The position numbers and the translations under genes are program-made. A stretch of DNA of 35,068 nucleotides from assembly GCA_019310245.1 (NCBI GenBank), contig JAFDER010000014.1, positions 1-35,068 on the forward strand, read 5' to 3'. Below, piece by piece: positions 29,063 through 35,068 of this stretch; position 1 is the first letter of the stretch; each line of letters begins with the position of its first letter. Below the pieces are notes generated by a model. The model searched no databases and had not been told where the DNA came from. It saw nothing but the letters and a program-made list of their open reading frames with translations. The DNA comes from Deltaproteobacteria bacterium. GTDB lineage: Bacteria > Myxococcota_A > Polyangia > DRWM01.

Positions 29063-29929
29063 ATGATGAGAAAGCTCCTTCTAACGGTGATCGTCACAGC
29101 GCTCGCGCTTCCGGCCTGTGGCAGCTCCATCAAGTCGACGGGAGACGCGAACGACGATGCCGCCGGGGACGCGGGCGGGGACGCGAACCTCGACATGACG
29201 CCCGAGGACGGCGCGGACGATCCGGTGGGCGACATGGTCCCGGAGATCCCTCCAAACTGCGGGGACGGCGACGTGGACGATGACGAGGAGTGCGACGACG
29301 GAAACGAGACGAGCGGCGACGGATGCGAGAACGACTGCACGTGGACCTGCGAGGGGGCCTCCGAGTGCGACGACTCCGACGCGTGCACGGACGACGCGTG
29401 CGACACGTCCTCACACACCTGCTCGCACGAGACGATCACCTGCTCGGACTCGGACGACTGCACGGTCGACGGCTGCGACTCGAGCACCGGATGCACGTTC
29501 ACGTCCCTGCCCGACTGGTACCTTGACGGGGACGACGACGGGTACGGATCGCCTCTCGCGGAGAGCGTGTGCGCGGAGACGGCGCCCACCGGGTACGTGG
29601 ACAACGACGACGACTGCTGCGACGCCTACCCCATCGTGAGGCCCAACCAGACGGCCTACTTCGTCGAGCCCTACTCCTGCCCTGGAGGCACGACCACCCA
29701 TCCCACGCACGACTACAACTGCGACGGGGTGGAGGAGCGGCGCTACACCGTGGCCGGCTACTGCGACACGGGCATGGGCGGCGCCTGCTCCGTGCACGAG
29801 GGCTGGGCAGGGGACTCCATCCCCGGCTGCGGCTCGACCGGCGACTGGCTCGTCTCCTGCGCCATGGACTCGGGCGGCGGCGGGTGCCTCCCCAGCGCCG
29901 GGCGGTCCCAGATCCAGACCTGCCGCTGA
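29063..29929 (+). CDS. Cysteine-rich lipoprotein with Myxococcus Cys-rich repeat and MopE-like motif
   Basis: 288 residues. ATG 29063 follows GGGAGG (29051-29056). The signal ends LPA|C (Cys19) and is followed by an acidic Asp/Gly/Ala linker to about residue 63. Residues 66-96 (CGDGDVDDDEECDDGN ... GDGCENDC) are the Myxococcus cysteine-rich repeat (DUF4215 type). The next 50 residues hold further Cys pairs (CDDSDACTDDACD, CSDSDDCTVDGCD). DWYLDGDDDGYG at about 151-162 and VDNDDDCCDAYP resemble the MopE-type putative metal-binding motif, rich in Asp and calcium-like. It is probably a surface lipoprotein stabilised by disulfides and metal; its role is unknown. The lipobox sequel CGSSIKST resembles CGSTIKAT of the lipoprotein at 31902. 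Confidence 0.88.
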   Translation: MMRKLLLTVIVTALALPACGSSIKSTGDANDDAAGDAGGDANLDMTPEDGADDPVGDMVPEIPPNCGDGDVDDDEECDDGNETSGDGCENDCTWTCEGASECDDSDACTDDACDTSSHTCSHETITCSDSDDCTVDGCDSSTGCTFTSLPDWYLDGDDDGYGSPLAESVCAETAPTGYVDNDDDCCDAYPIVRPNQTAYFVEPYSCPGGTTTHPTHDYNCDGVEERRYTVAGYCDTGMGGACSVHEGWAGDSIPGCGSTGDWLVSCAMDSGGGGCLPSAGRSQIQTCR

Positions 29930-29950
29930 TCACCCCCCCTCTCCAACCAC

Positions 29951-29979
29951 TTGTCGAACCCCCCCTCCGGTGATATAGA
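29951..29979 (+). promoter_or_regulatory. Extended -10 promoter of the histone-fold gene
   Basis: TTGTCG (29951-29956), 17 bases, then TGATATAGA, that is a TG-n-TATAGA extended -10 with the hexamer at 29974-29979. Transcription would start near 29986, about 35 nt before ATG 30021. The placement argues against translation starting at the upstream ATG 29979, which lies inside the promoter. Confidence 0.5.
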
Positions 29980-30020
29980 TGGGCCCATCTCCAGCCATGA
30001 AGCTGGGGTGGATGTGGAAA

Positions 30021-30221
30021 ATGGCCAAGAAGAAGCAGGTGGAGACGCTGATCGTAGGTAGCAAGGTCAAGGCAGCCCTGCGCGAGGCAGGCGTGAACGT
30101 GGGTGGAGGCACTCTCGAGGCGCTCAACGGCATGCTGCACTGGTACATCGAGCAGGCCGCCAAGCGCGCGCAGGCCAACGGCCGCAAGACCGTCAGGCCG
30201 CACGACGTGATGATCCCCTGA
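30021..30221 (+). CDS. Small bacterial histone-fold protein
   Basis: 66 residues and nothing but a histone fold, like archaeal histones (HMfB, 69) and the Bdellovibrio histone. Helix 1 covers about 12-22 (VGSKVKAALRE), the long helix 2 about 30-53 (GTLEALNGMLHWYIEQAAKRAQAN), then the loop GRKTVRPHDV at 54-63. This loop carries the Arg-x-Thr and Asp pattern (RKTV..xD) that pins the histone dimer and contacts DNA in the HMf/CBF-NF-Y family. Helix 3 is very short, as in known bacterial histones. The protein is basic at its N-terminus (MAKKKQ). It is likely a DNA-binding dimer, architectural or nucleoid-associated. ATG 30021 follows GGGGTGG; the in-frame ATG 29979 is rejected because it overlaps the promoter. 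It has its own promoter and two downstream hairpins, so it is a single-gene unit. Confidence 0.87.
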   Translation: MAKKKQVETLIVGSKVKAALREAGVNVGGGTLEALNGMLHWYIEQAAKRAQANGRKTVRPHDVMIP

Positions 30222-30239
30222 CGAGGTCGTGACCGGACC

Positions 30240-30258
30240 GGACGCTACTTTGGCGTCC
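30240..30258 (+). terminator. Hairpin 1 after the histone-fold gene
   Basis: GGACGC / GCGTCC stem of 6 bp with a 7-nt loop (TACTTTG), 19 bases after the stop. No U-run follows; together with the next hairpin it may stop or stabilise the short histone transcript. Confidence 0.4.
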
Positions 30259-30274
30259 ACGGCCTTGCGAGGCG

Positions 30275-30291
30275 CCGGGGCATCGCCCCGG
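30275..30291 (+). terminator. Hairpin 2 after the histone-fold gene
   Basis: A compact GC stem, CCGGGGC / GCCCCGG (7 bp), closes a 3-nt ATC loop and is followed by TTGATC. It lies between the histone gene and the hydrolase gene at 30339. Confidence 0.45.
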
Positions 30292-30338
30292 TTGATCGTC
30301 TCCTTCATCTCCCTGCCGACCCTGAAGAAGGGCATGCG

Positions 30339-31235
30339 ATGATCTTCGACCAGGCGGGCGAAGTCGCGCCCGGCTTCCACGTTCTGGGGGCCCGAGAGGT
30401 GCCCTCGTACCTGCTCGACGGCGAGAGGCCTGTGGTGTTCGACGCCGGGTTCACCTGCCTGGGCCCGCTCTACGAGAGGGACCTGAGGACGATCCTGCAG
30501 GGCCGCTCCCCGCACATGATCCTGCTCACCCACGTGCACTTCGACCACTGCGGCTCGGTCTCCCGGCTCAAGAGGGCCTTCCCGGGCGTCCGCGTGGCCG
30601 CCTCCCGCAGGGCGGCCGAGATCCTCGCGAGCGACAGGGCCGTCTCGCTCATCCGCCTGCTCAACGAGCAGGCGGCGGTGCTCGCCCGGAGCATGGGCGC
30701 CCGGGACCTGGACGAGGACCCGTTCGAGCCCTTCGAGGTGGACACGGTCCTCGAGGACGGCAGCATTGTGGACCTCGGCTCGGGCCGGTCCCTCTCCGTC
30801 ATCGCGACGCCGGGCCACACGAGGGACTTCCTGAGCTACCACGAGCCTCGCAGCGGGCTTCTCGTGGCCTCGGAGGCGGCCGGGTGCGCCGACTCCACGG
30901 GCTACATCTTCAGCGAGTTCCTCGTCGATTACGCGGCCTACGTGGACTCGATCGAGCGGCTGGCCTCGCTCGGGCCCGAGCTCCTGTGCCAGGGCCACTT
31001 CTTCGTCTACTCGAGCGCGGACGCGCGAGCGTTCCTCGGCCGCTCGCTCGAGGCGGCCAGGCAGTTCAGGGCCTGGCTGGAGGAGCTGCTCGAAGCCGAG
31101 TCGGGCGACCTGGAAGCGGTGGCGGCCCGGATAAAGGCCGTGGAGTACGATCCCAAGCCCGGTCCCAAGCAGCCCGAGATGGCCTACATGCTCAATCTCA
31201 GGGCCAGGGTGGCCCACATCGCGTCTCTGGCTTGA
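30339..31235 (+). CDS. MBL-fold metallo-hydrolase
   Basis: 298 residues with the metallo-beta-lactamase superfamily metal motif THVHFDH at 64-70 (His65, His67, Asp69, His70) and later ATPGHTRDFLSYH and CQGHFFVY, which supply further His ligands. The position usually held by a bridging Asp reads VASEAAG, so Glu may replace it. The N-terminus (VAPGFHVLGAREVPSYLLDGERPVVFDAG, cited in part) is the usual first strand pair. There is no signal peptide, so it is cytoplasmic. The substrate is unknown; glyoxalase-II-like or thiolester/lactone hydrolysis are possible. ATG 30339 has GAAGAAGGG just upstream. Its C-terminal 60 residues are extra helices. Confidence 0.9.
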   Translation: MIFDQAGEVAPGFHVLGAREVPSYLLDGERPVVFDAGFTCLGPLYERDLRTILQGRSPHMILLTHVHFDHCGSVSRLKRAFPGVRVAASRRAAEILASDRAVSLIRLLNEQAAVLARSMGARDLDEDPFEPFEVDTVLEDGSIVDLGSGRSLSVIATPGHTRDFLSYHEPRSGLLVASEAAGCADSTGYIFSEFLVDYAAYVDSIERLASLGPELLCQGHFFVYSSADARAFLGRSLEAARQFRAWLEELLEAESGDLEAVAARIKAVEYDPKPGPKQPEMAYMLNLRARVAHIASLA

Positions 31236-31259
31236 TCGCGAGCCCAGTTCCCCTACAAT
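31232..31259 (+). promoter_or_regulatory. Sigma70-like promoter of the repeat lipoprotein gene
   Basis: TTGATC (31232-31237), 16 bases, TACAAT (31254-31259). The -35 overlaps the stop codon of the hydrolase gene. The start would be near 31266, about 55 nt before ATG 31321. Confidence 0.5.
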
Positions 31260-31320
31260 GTCCGTATCCGGCCGCCGCCGGGGCGATCCGGCGCCGAGGC
31301 GGACCAGTTAGGGAGGGAAC

Positions 31321-31815
31321 ATGAAGCACGCAACTATCCTGTCACTGTGTCTCGCATTGGCCTTCGCGGCAGGCTGCGACCAGGATACGAACACGTGGGG
31401 CGACGCCATCACGGACACGATCACCGAGACGCCGGGCGACACGATAGGCGACACCACACCCGACGTGCCGGCCGATGCACCGGTTGACACGCCGGCGGAC
31501 ACCCCCGTGGACACTCCGGCGGACACCCCCGTGGACACCCCGGCGGACACCCCCGTGGACACCCCGGCGGACGAGGGCGGCTCGTCCGAGATCGCACACT
31601 TCTGCAACGTGGTCTGCATCCAGTGCTTCGGAGGCTCTGCGCCCTGGATGTCCCGACCCGCGGACCAGTGCGTCGACGAGTGCATCGACGACTTCTCGGA
31701 CTGCTCGTCGAGCGTCATCCCCGCCATCCTCGCCTGCCCGGGCGGGGACGACTGCCCGGCCGGCGTGATGGGCTTCGCCACGTGCGTGTCGCCTTACACC
31801 TGCCTGCTGTCCTAG
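31321..31815 (+). CDS. Small lipoprotein with Asp-Thr-Pro repeat linker and Cys-rich C-terminal domain
   Basis: 164 residues. The signal ends AAG|C (Cys19). An Asp/Thr/Pro linker to about residue 85 includes 4-5 copies of an 8-residue unit (DTPADTPV) encoded by a 24-bp tandem repeat. The C-terminal 75 residues hold about ten cysteines (CNVVCIQC, CVDECIDDFSDC, CPGGDDC, TC, TC), suggesting a small disulfide-bonded domain. No family recognised. ATG 31321 follows GGGAGGG. The linker presumably spaces the domain from the membrane; copy number of the repeat may vary between strains. Confidence 0.85.
   Translation: MKHATILSLCLALAFAAGCDQDTNTWGDAITDTITETPGDTIGDTTPDVPADAPVDTPADTPVDTPADTPVDTPADTPVDTPADEGGSSEIAHFCNVVCIQCFGGSAPWMSRPADQCVDECIDDFSDCSSSVIPAILACPGGDDCPAGVMGFATCVSPYTCLLS
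31462..31572 (+). repeat. 24-bp in-frame tandem repeat (about 4.6 copies)
   Basis: The unit GACACCCCGGCGGACACCCC + CGTG starts at 31486, 31510 and 31534, with a partial copy at 31558-31572 and a degenerate copy at 31462. Because 24 is a multiple of 3, gain or loss of units keeps the frame of the lipoprotein gene. Confidence 0.9.
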
Positions 31816-31866
31816 CGCTCTGCACGGGCTGAAACCCCGGCCTCACTACACGGCACATGGATCTAG

Positions 31867-31875
31867 TGCTACACT
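31867..31875 (+). promoter_or_regulatory. Extended -10 for the lipoprotein gene at 31902
   Basis: TG-C-TACACT (hexamer 31870-31875) lies 26 bases upstream of ATG 31902. No -35 match is visible at the right distance, as is common for extended -10 promoters. Confidence 0.35.
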
Positions 31876-31901
31876 GCATACGACAAGACAGGAGGCTCGA
31901 C

Positions 31902-32651
31902 ATGAGAACAGTGCGTTCCCTCTCACTGGCCGCCGCGGCCGTCGCCCTCCTCCTGGGCTGCGGCTCCACGATCAAGGCGACCTTTGACGGCTTCAGCGAC
32001 TCCTCCACGGACGGAACGGGTGACACCTCCGGCGATACGGGCTCGGACACGCCGGGCGATGCGCCCGTCGACGCCCGGCCTGACGGCACAGGTGAGGGCG
32101 AGTGCGAGGACGGCCTGGACAACGACGGCGACGACCTCATCGACATGGACGACTGGGACTGCGAGCACATCTACGACAGCGTGGAGGGGCCCGAATCGGA
32201 CGACTGCACCATGGACACCCACTGTGCGGACGGCTGGGAGGAGTGCAACGACGAGACGGGCGAGTGCTACGACCCGCCGCAGGGCGAGCTGTGCGACGAG
32301 TGCGGCGACAGCGCCGACTGCGGCGACGGCGTGATGGGAGAGAGTCCCGACCGCGACTTCTGCGTCAACTACGGCTACAACTGGAACTGCTCCAAGGACT
32401 GCGACGGCGGCTGGGACTGCCCGCGCGGGTTCCGGTGCGACCTCGGCGACGACGGCCTCCCGCCCGGCTTCTGCCGGCCGTACACCATCTCGTGCAACGC
32501 CATGGACCTCATCGGCGAGGGCTGCACCGGCGAGTACGACTGTCTCGGCGCCATGCCCTGCCACGGGGGCATCTGCACGTACGAGTGCGAGACCAACCGC
32601 GAGTGCCCCGACACCACCACCTGCACGGGCGGCTGGTGCATCCCGGACTGA
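31902..32651 (+). CDS. Cysteine-rich acidic lipoprotein
   Basis: 249 residues starting at ATG 31902 after AGGAGG (31890-31895). The signal ends LLG|C (Cys20), followed by CGSTIKAT and an Asp/Thr/Gly linker. ECEDGLDNDGDDLIDMDD at about 82-99 is the Asp-rich CxDGxDND motif common in myxobacterial surface proteins (MopE-like, metal-binding by family expectation). The remaining 150 residues carry about 20 Cys in patterns like CDECGDSADCGDG, CSKDCDGGWDC and CETNRECPDTTTCTGGWC, suggesting several small disulfide-rich modules. Function unknown; probably surface exposed. It is related in style, and in the residues right after the lipobox, to the lipoprotein at 29063. Confidence 0.87.
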   Translation: MRTVRSLSLAAAAVALLLGCGSTIKATFDGFSDSSTDGTGDTSGDTGSDTPGDAPVDARPDGTGEGECEDGLDNDGDDLIDMDDWDCEHIYDSVEGPESDDCTMDTHCADGWEECNDETGECYDPPQGELCDECGDSADCGDGVMGESPDRDFCVNYGYNWNCSKDCDGGWDCPRGFRCDLGDDGLPPGFCRPYTISCNAMDLIGEGCTGEYDCLGAMPCHGGICTYECETNRECPDTTTCTGGWCIPD

Positions 32652-32698
32652 ATCTGCCCGCTTGACGGACGGCGCCTTCTCGTAACAAATGGATCCCC

Positions 32699-33952
32699 AT
32701 GACCCGCACGGTCACAGCGGCCGCTCTGATGGCCTCTGTCCTGCATGCGTCCTGCGGGCCGGCCACGGGGCCCGGGCCGGAGGCCCCGCAGACGCCGAAG
32801 CCGAGGAGCTCCTCGGCGGCGCTCGTGGATCACGCGGAAGCGGCCGCCGGAGGCTCGCGGGCGACCGTCCCGGTGGGACCCGTGCTCCTGCTCATGACTC
32901 CCAAGGAGCTGTGGCACTACTACAAGGAGGAGACCGAGGTCGACGTGGTCGAGCGCGTGGTCACCATCAACGCGGTGCCCGTGGGCCTCGACCTGGTGGA
33001 GGCCGGCCCGGAGACCGCGTCCTCGCTCATCGCCCAGCACCCGGCCGCGGCTCCGGCCATCCGGATCGACTGGGACACCCTGTGCAACACGCTGGTGCTC
33101 GACGCGCTCAACGACACGACCTCCGACAGGTTCTCGATCGTGGTCACGGGCGGCGAGCCCACCGTGTTGCACATCGGCGACTGCCTGCGCGCCCTGGAGA
33201 CCGATCAGCTCCACCTCAAGCTCGAGCAGGCCACTGACGAGACCCTCGCGCACCTGGCCGGACTGCGCGGGCTGTGCGGCCTGGACCTGGCGCAGACCTC
33301 GATCACGGACGTGGGCATGGAGCACCTGTCCGGCCTCAAGGACCTGCGCGTCCTGGACCTCTACGACACCGACGTCTCGGACGCGGGCCTCTCGCGCATC
33401 GCGGGCCTGACGAACCTCGAGAAGCTCGTCCTGTGGTCCACCCGCATCACCGACATCGGCCTCTCGCACCTCAGGCACCTCGACTCCCTGAGGGTTCTCG
33501 ACCTGGGCGCCATGGACCTCACCGACGCCGGCATGGAGCACCTGTCCGGCCTCACCGAGCTGCGCGTGCTCGACCTGTGGCTCACCGAGGTCTCGGACGA
33601 GGGCCTCGAGCACCTCGCGGACCTCGAGAACCTGCGCGTGCTCGACCTCGGCTGGGCCAACATCACCGACGCGGGCCTGTACACGATCGCGGGCTTCGGG
33701 AACCTGCGCGCCCTGGACCTCGGCCTCGCGAACGTGACCGACGAGGGCCTGTGGTACCTGCGCGAGCTCACCGAGCTGCGCGTGCTCGACCTCGACCTCA
33801 CGTCCGTCACCGACGCCGGCCTCGCCAACCTCACCGACATGAAGAACCTGCGCGAGCTCAGCCTCCTCGAGACCGACGTCACCGAGATCGGAACCGCCGC
33901 GCTCGCCAAGTTCCTGCCCGGCGTGCAGATCAACCTCTACCACGAGGAGTAG
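32699..33952 (+). CDS. Leucine-rich repeat lipoprotein
   Basis: 417 residues. A short N-terminal hydrophobic stretch ends HAS|C (Cys19), a weak lipobox, then a Pro/Ala linker. Residues about 60-170 form an unassigned N-terminal domain. From about 172 to the end there are some ten repeats of 24 residues with the pattern L-x-x-L-x-x-L-R-V-L-D-L-x-x-T-x-(V/I)-(T/S)-D-x-G-L-x-x-L, as in bacterial LRR proteins of the ITDxGL type. These usually make a curved protein-binding surface. The start has no clear ribosome site. A weak TTGACG at 32662-32667 would place the transcript start almost at the ATG. Envelope-located binding protein is the best guess; ligand unknown. Confidence 0.88.
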   Translation: MTRTVTAAALMASVLHASCGPATGPGPEAPQTPKPRSSSAALVDHAEAAAGGSRATVPVGPVLLLMTPKELWHYYKEETEVDVVERVVTINAVPVGLDLVEAGPETASSLIAQHPAAAPAIRIDWDTLCNTLVLDALNDTTSDRFSIVVTGGEPTVLHIGDCLRALETDQLHLKLEQATDETLAHLAGLRGLCGLDLAQTSITDVGMEHLSGLKDLRVLDLYDTDVSDAGLSRIAGLTNLEKLVLWSTRITDIGLSHLRHLDSLRVLDLGAMDLTDAGMEHLSGLTELRVLDLWLTEVSDEGLEHLADLENLRVLDLGWANITDAGLYTIAGFGNLRALDLGLANVTDEGLWYLRELTELRVLDLDLTSVTDAGLANLTDMKNLRELSLLETDVTEIGTAALAKFLPGVQINLYHEE

Positions 33953-33966
33953 GGGACGGGCCCCCA

Positions 33967-33988
33967 GCCCCTGAGCCCGGCGAAGGGC
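33967..33988. terminator. Hairpin after the LRR gene (GAGCCCGGCGA loop)
   Basis: CCCT / AGGG closes the 11-nt loop GAGCCCGGCGA, 14 bases after the LRR stop. It is the most degenerate of the four related hairpins. Confidence 0.35.
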
Positions 33989-34014
33989 AGCACCGGTTGC
34001 ATGAGCTGGCAGGA

Positions 34015-34067
34015 GTGCGGGGCACTCCACCACCCGACGGAATTTCAGGGTGGCTCCGACCCCGCAC
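34015..34067. repeat. REP-like imperfect palindrome
   Basis: Outer arms GTGCGGGG (34015-34022) and CCCCGCAC (34060-34067) pair perfectly. Inner arms CCACCC (34030-34035) and GGGTGG (34048-34053) close a 12-nt loop (GACGGAATTTCA). Unpaired bases between the arms make an internal loop. The pattern (AATTTCAGGGTGGCTCCGAC then CCCC) resembles REP palindromes spread by RAYT transposases; no transposase is in the window. Confidence 0.5.
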
Positions 34068-34104
34068 CCTGCCCGCTCTGATGCCTCTCGTGGTCAGTTC
34101 TCGA

Positions 34105-34127
34105 GGCCGTGAGCTTGTCGAACGGCC
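34105..34127. terminator. Hairpin (GAGCTTGTCGA loop) in the gap before the metallopeptidase-like gene
   Basis: Perfect 6-bp stem GGCCGT / ACGGCC with the 11-nt loop GAGCTTGTCGA. It lies in the 227-base convergent gap together with the hairpin at 33967 and the REP-like palindrome. It is 53 bases beyond the minus-strand gene stop. Confidence 0.5.
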
Positions 34128-34179
34128 CGCCGAAGGGCCCGTCCGCGAGCCTGGCTCCGCACCTACAAACGGTTGCGAT

Positions 34180-34887
34180 TCACTTCCCCGTCCAATCGTC
34201 GAATAGCGAGAGCTGGACCGGCTTGCCCTTCTCGGGCTCGGCACTCCTCGGCTTTGGTGTGGCCTTCTGTTTTACCCTGGCCTTGGGCTTCGACTTGGCC
34301 TTGGGCTTCGACTTCGCCTTGGGCTTCGACTTGGCCTTGGGCTTCGACTTCGCCTTTGCCTTCGACTTGGCCTTGGGCTTCTTCGCCTTCCTGGGCTCCG
34401 GAGGAGCCAGGATGCGCATCAGGCTCGACTCGCGCTTGAAGAAGCCCTCTGTGTGGAACGTGTCGGCAAGCCTGAGAAGCTCGAAGTCGATGTGGTGGCA
34501 GAGCTCGTGCAGCAGCGTGCGCAGGAAGGTGCGGAAGGTCACGACGCGCTTGTGCCTCGCCGTGCGCATCCAGACCTGGATGTGCGCCTGCTTGCCCTCC
34601 TCGCGCTCGTAGAGGCCGTGCAGCTCCTCGCCGCGGCTCGTCGGCCTGCGCGAGAGCACTTTCACCGCCACGGGCGTGAAGCGCAACTCGCGCGCGAGCA
34701 GGCCGCACAGCCTGGCCGTGGCCACGTCCACGTCCCGCGTCCTCTCCGTGCCGAGCGACGCGCGCACGGCCTGGACGGCCTGCGCGAGCTCCGGCGTGCG
34801 CTCCAGCTTGAAGCCCGCGACGCCATCGCTCTTGCGGTACGTCGCCCTCTGCGTCGCGTTCAGGTTCTCGTAGTAGTCGAAGGGCAT
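34180..34887 (-). CDS. HExxH metallopeptidase-like protein with Lys/Pro/Ala repeat tail
   Basis: 235 residues. The core (about 1-165) ends with LLHELCHHIDF, a zincin HExxH motif, followed by DTFHTEGFFKRES, whose His could be the third zinc ligand, as in SprT-like proteins. The rest of the core is not recognised. Residues about 165-215 are a tandem six-residue repeat (KPKAKS), strongly basic, then a short C-terminal QLSLFDDW segment. There is no signal peptide. The basic tail may bind nucleic acid (inference). It is 27 bases downstream of the partial gene at 34915, same strand, so perhaps an operon. No clear ribosome site precedes ATG 34887. Confidence 0.82.
   Translation of the reverse strand: MPFDYYENLNATQRATYRKSDGVAGFKLERTPELAQAVQAVRASLGTERTRDVDVATARLCGLLARELRFTPVAVKVLSRRPTSRGEELHGLYEREEGKQAHIQVWMRTARHKRVVTFRTFLRTLLHELCHHIDFELLRLADTFHTEGFFKRESSLMRILAPPEPRKAKKPKAKSKAKAKSKPKAKSKPKAKSKPKAKSKPKARVKQKATPKPRSAEPEKGKPVQLSLFDDWTGK
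34279..34380 (-). repeat. 18-bp in-frame tandem repeat (about 5.7 copies)
   Basis: On the plus strand the unit GGCCTTGGGCTTCGACTT (variants begin CGCC or have TTTGCC) starts at 34279, 34297, 34315, 34333, 34351 and partly 34369. It encodes the Lys/Pro/Ala/Ser tail of the metallopeptidase-like protein; length changes would stay in frame. Confidence 0.88.
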
Positions 34888-34914
34888 GGTGCCGCAAGGC
34901 CGGAGTGGGTCCGG

Positions 34915-35068
34915 CTACTCCAGGTCGCAGGATACCAGGACCATGTCCCTGTTCGCATCCATCTTTGGTGGGTCGAGCTTGTAGCCGTTGAAAGCCGAGT
35001 AGGTGACGATGCCCTGCGCGTTCTGGCATGAGGTGTGGGCTCCCTCGGGCGTCTGGAAGCACTTCGTG
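34915..35068 (-). CDS. C-terminal fragment of an unidentified protein (runs off right edge)
   Basis: An open minus-strand frame enters from the edge and ends at TAG 34917-34915. The visible 50 residues include three Cys (TKCFQTPEG, SCQNAQG, LVSCDLE), suggesting an exported disulfide-containing protein. No family recognised. It lies 27 bases upstream of the metallopeptidase-like gene on the same strand. Confidence 0.6.
   Translation of the reverse strand, partial: TKCFQTPEGAHTSCQNAQGIVTYSAFNGYKLDPPKMDANRDMVLVSCDLE

Noticed and set aside
29979-30020. Upstream ATG 29979 as the start of the histone-fold protein
   Set aside because: It lies within the extended -10 promoter and adds residues outside the histone fold.
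31462-31572. CRISPR-like repeated units
   Set aside because: Repeats are contiguous without spacers, lie in a coding frame and encode a linker.
32683-32690. Promoter for the LRR gene (TTGACG with TAACAAAT)
   Set aside because: Spacing and -10 match are poor; mentioned only in the gene entry.
34279-34380. CRISPR-like repeated units
   Set aside because: No spacers; a coding tandem repeat for a Lys/Pro/Ala tail.

Overview
The window is about 35 kb of GC-rich (mostly G/C in third codon positions), gene-dense bacterial DNA. Gene content points to the Myxococcota / former Deltaproteobacteria group. Signs are two membrane-anchored PEGA-type Ser/Thr kinases, an FHA-containing sigma-54 activator, several acidic-linker lipoproteins, a Myxococcus cysteine-rich repeat with a MopE-like metal-binding motif, a very large TPR protein and a bacterial histone-fold protein. 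This placement is inferred from families; no rRNA or other marker gene is present.

Layout. 1-1047 (minus): the start of a protein with tandem cyclic-nucleotide-binding domains, running off the left edge. 1194-9474 (plus): a tightly packed respiratory complex I operon with only nuoE, F, J, K, L, M and N. nuoA-D and nuoG-I are not in the window, and NuoL and NuoM carry unusual C-terminal extensions (a PKD-like domain and a Pro/Lys/Gly-rich tail). 9672-17462 (plus): one 2,596-residue TPR-type protein with its own good promoter. 17528-25535 (minus): a five-gene signalling cluster, transcribed kinase, PEGA/TPR membrane protein, beta-propeller-like lipoprotein, paralogous kinase, FHA-sigma54 activator. 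Two of the five genes carry a single-base frameshift, which I think are more likely assembly errors than true decay.

25743-27972 (plus): a probable operon of an antibiotic-biosynthesis-monooxygenase-like protein, an iron-type alcohol dehydrogenase and an archaemetzincin-like lipoprotein. 28033-28932 (minus): monofunctional proline dehydrogenase. 29063-33952 (plus): an accessory region with four lipoproteins (cysteine-rich, Asp/Thr/Pro repeat, a second cysteine-rich one, leucine-rich repeat), a small histone-fold protein and an MBL-fold hydrolase. 34180-35068 (minus): an HExxH metallopeptidase-like protein with a Lys/Pro/Ala repeat tail, and the end of an unidentified protein.

Non-coding features. 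Good sigma70-like promoters lie before nuoE, the cNMP gene (divergent), the TPR gene, the histone gene and the lipoproteins. A family of four small hairpins with a near-constant 11-nt loop (GAGCTTGTCGA type) sits in the three convergent-gene gaps. One of these gaps also holds a REP-like imperfect palindrome. No tRNA, rRNA, CRISPR array, transposase or phage gene was seen, and no gene-free stretch exceeds 300 bases.
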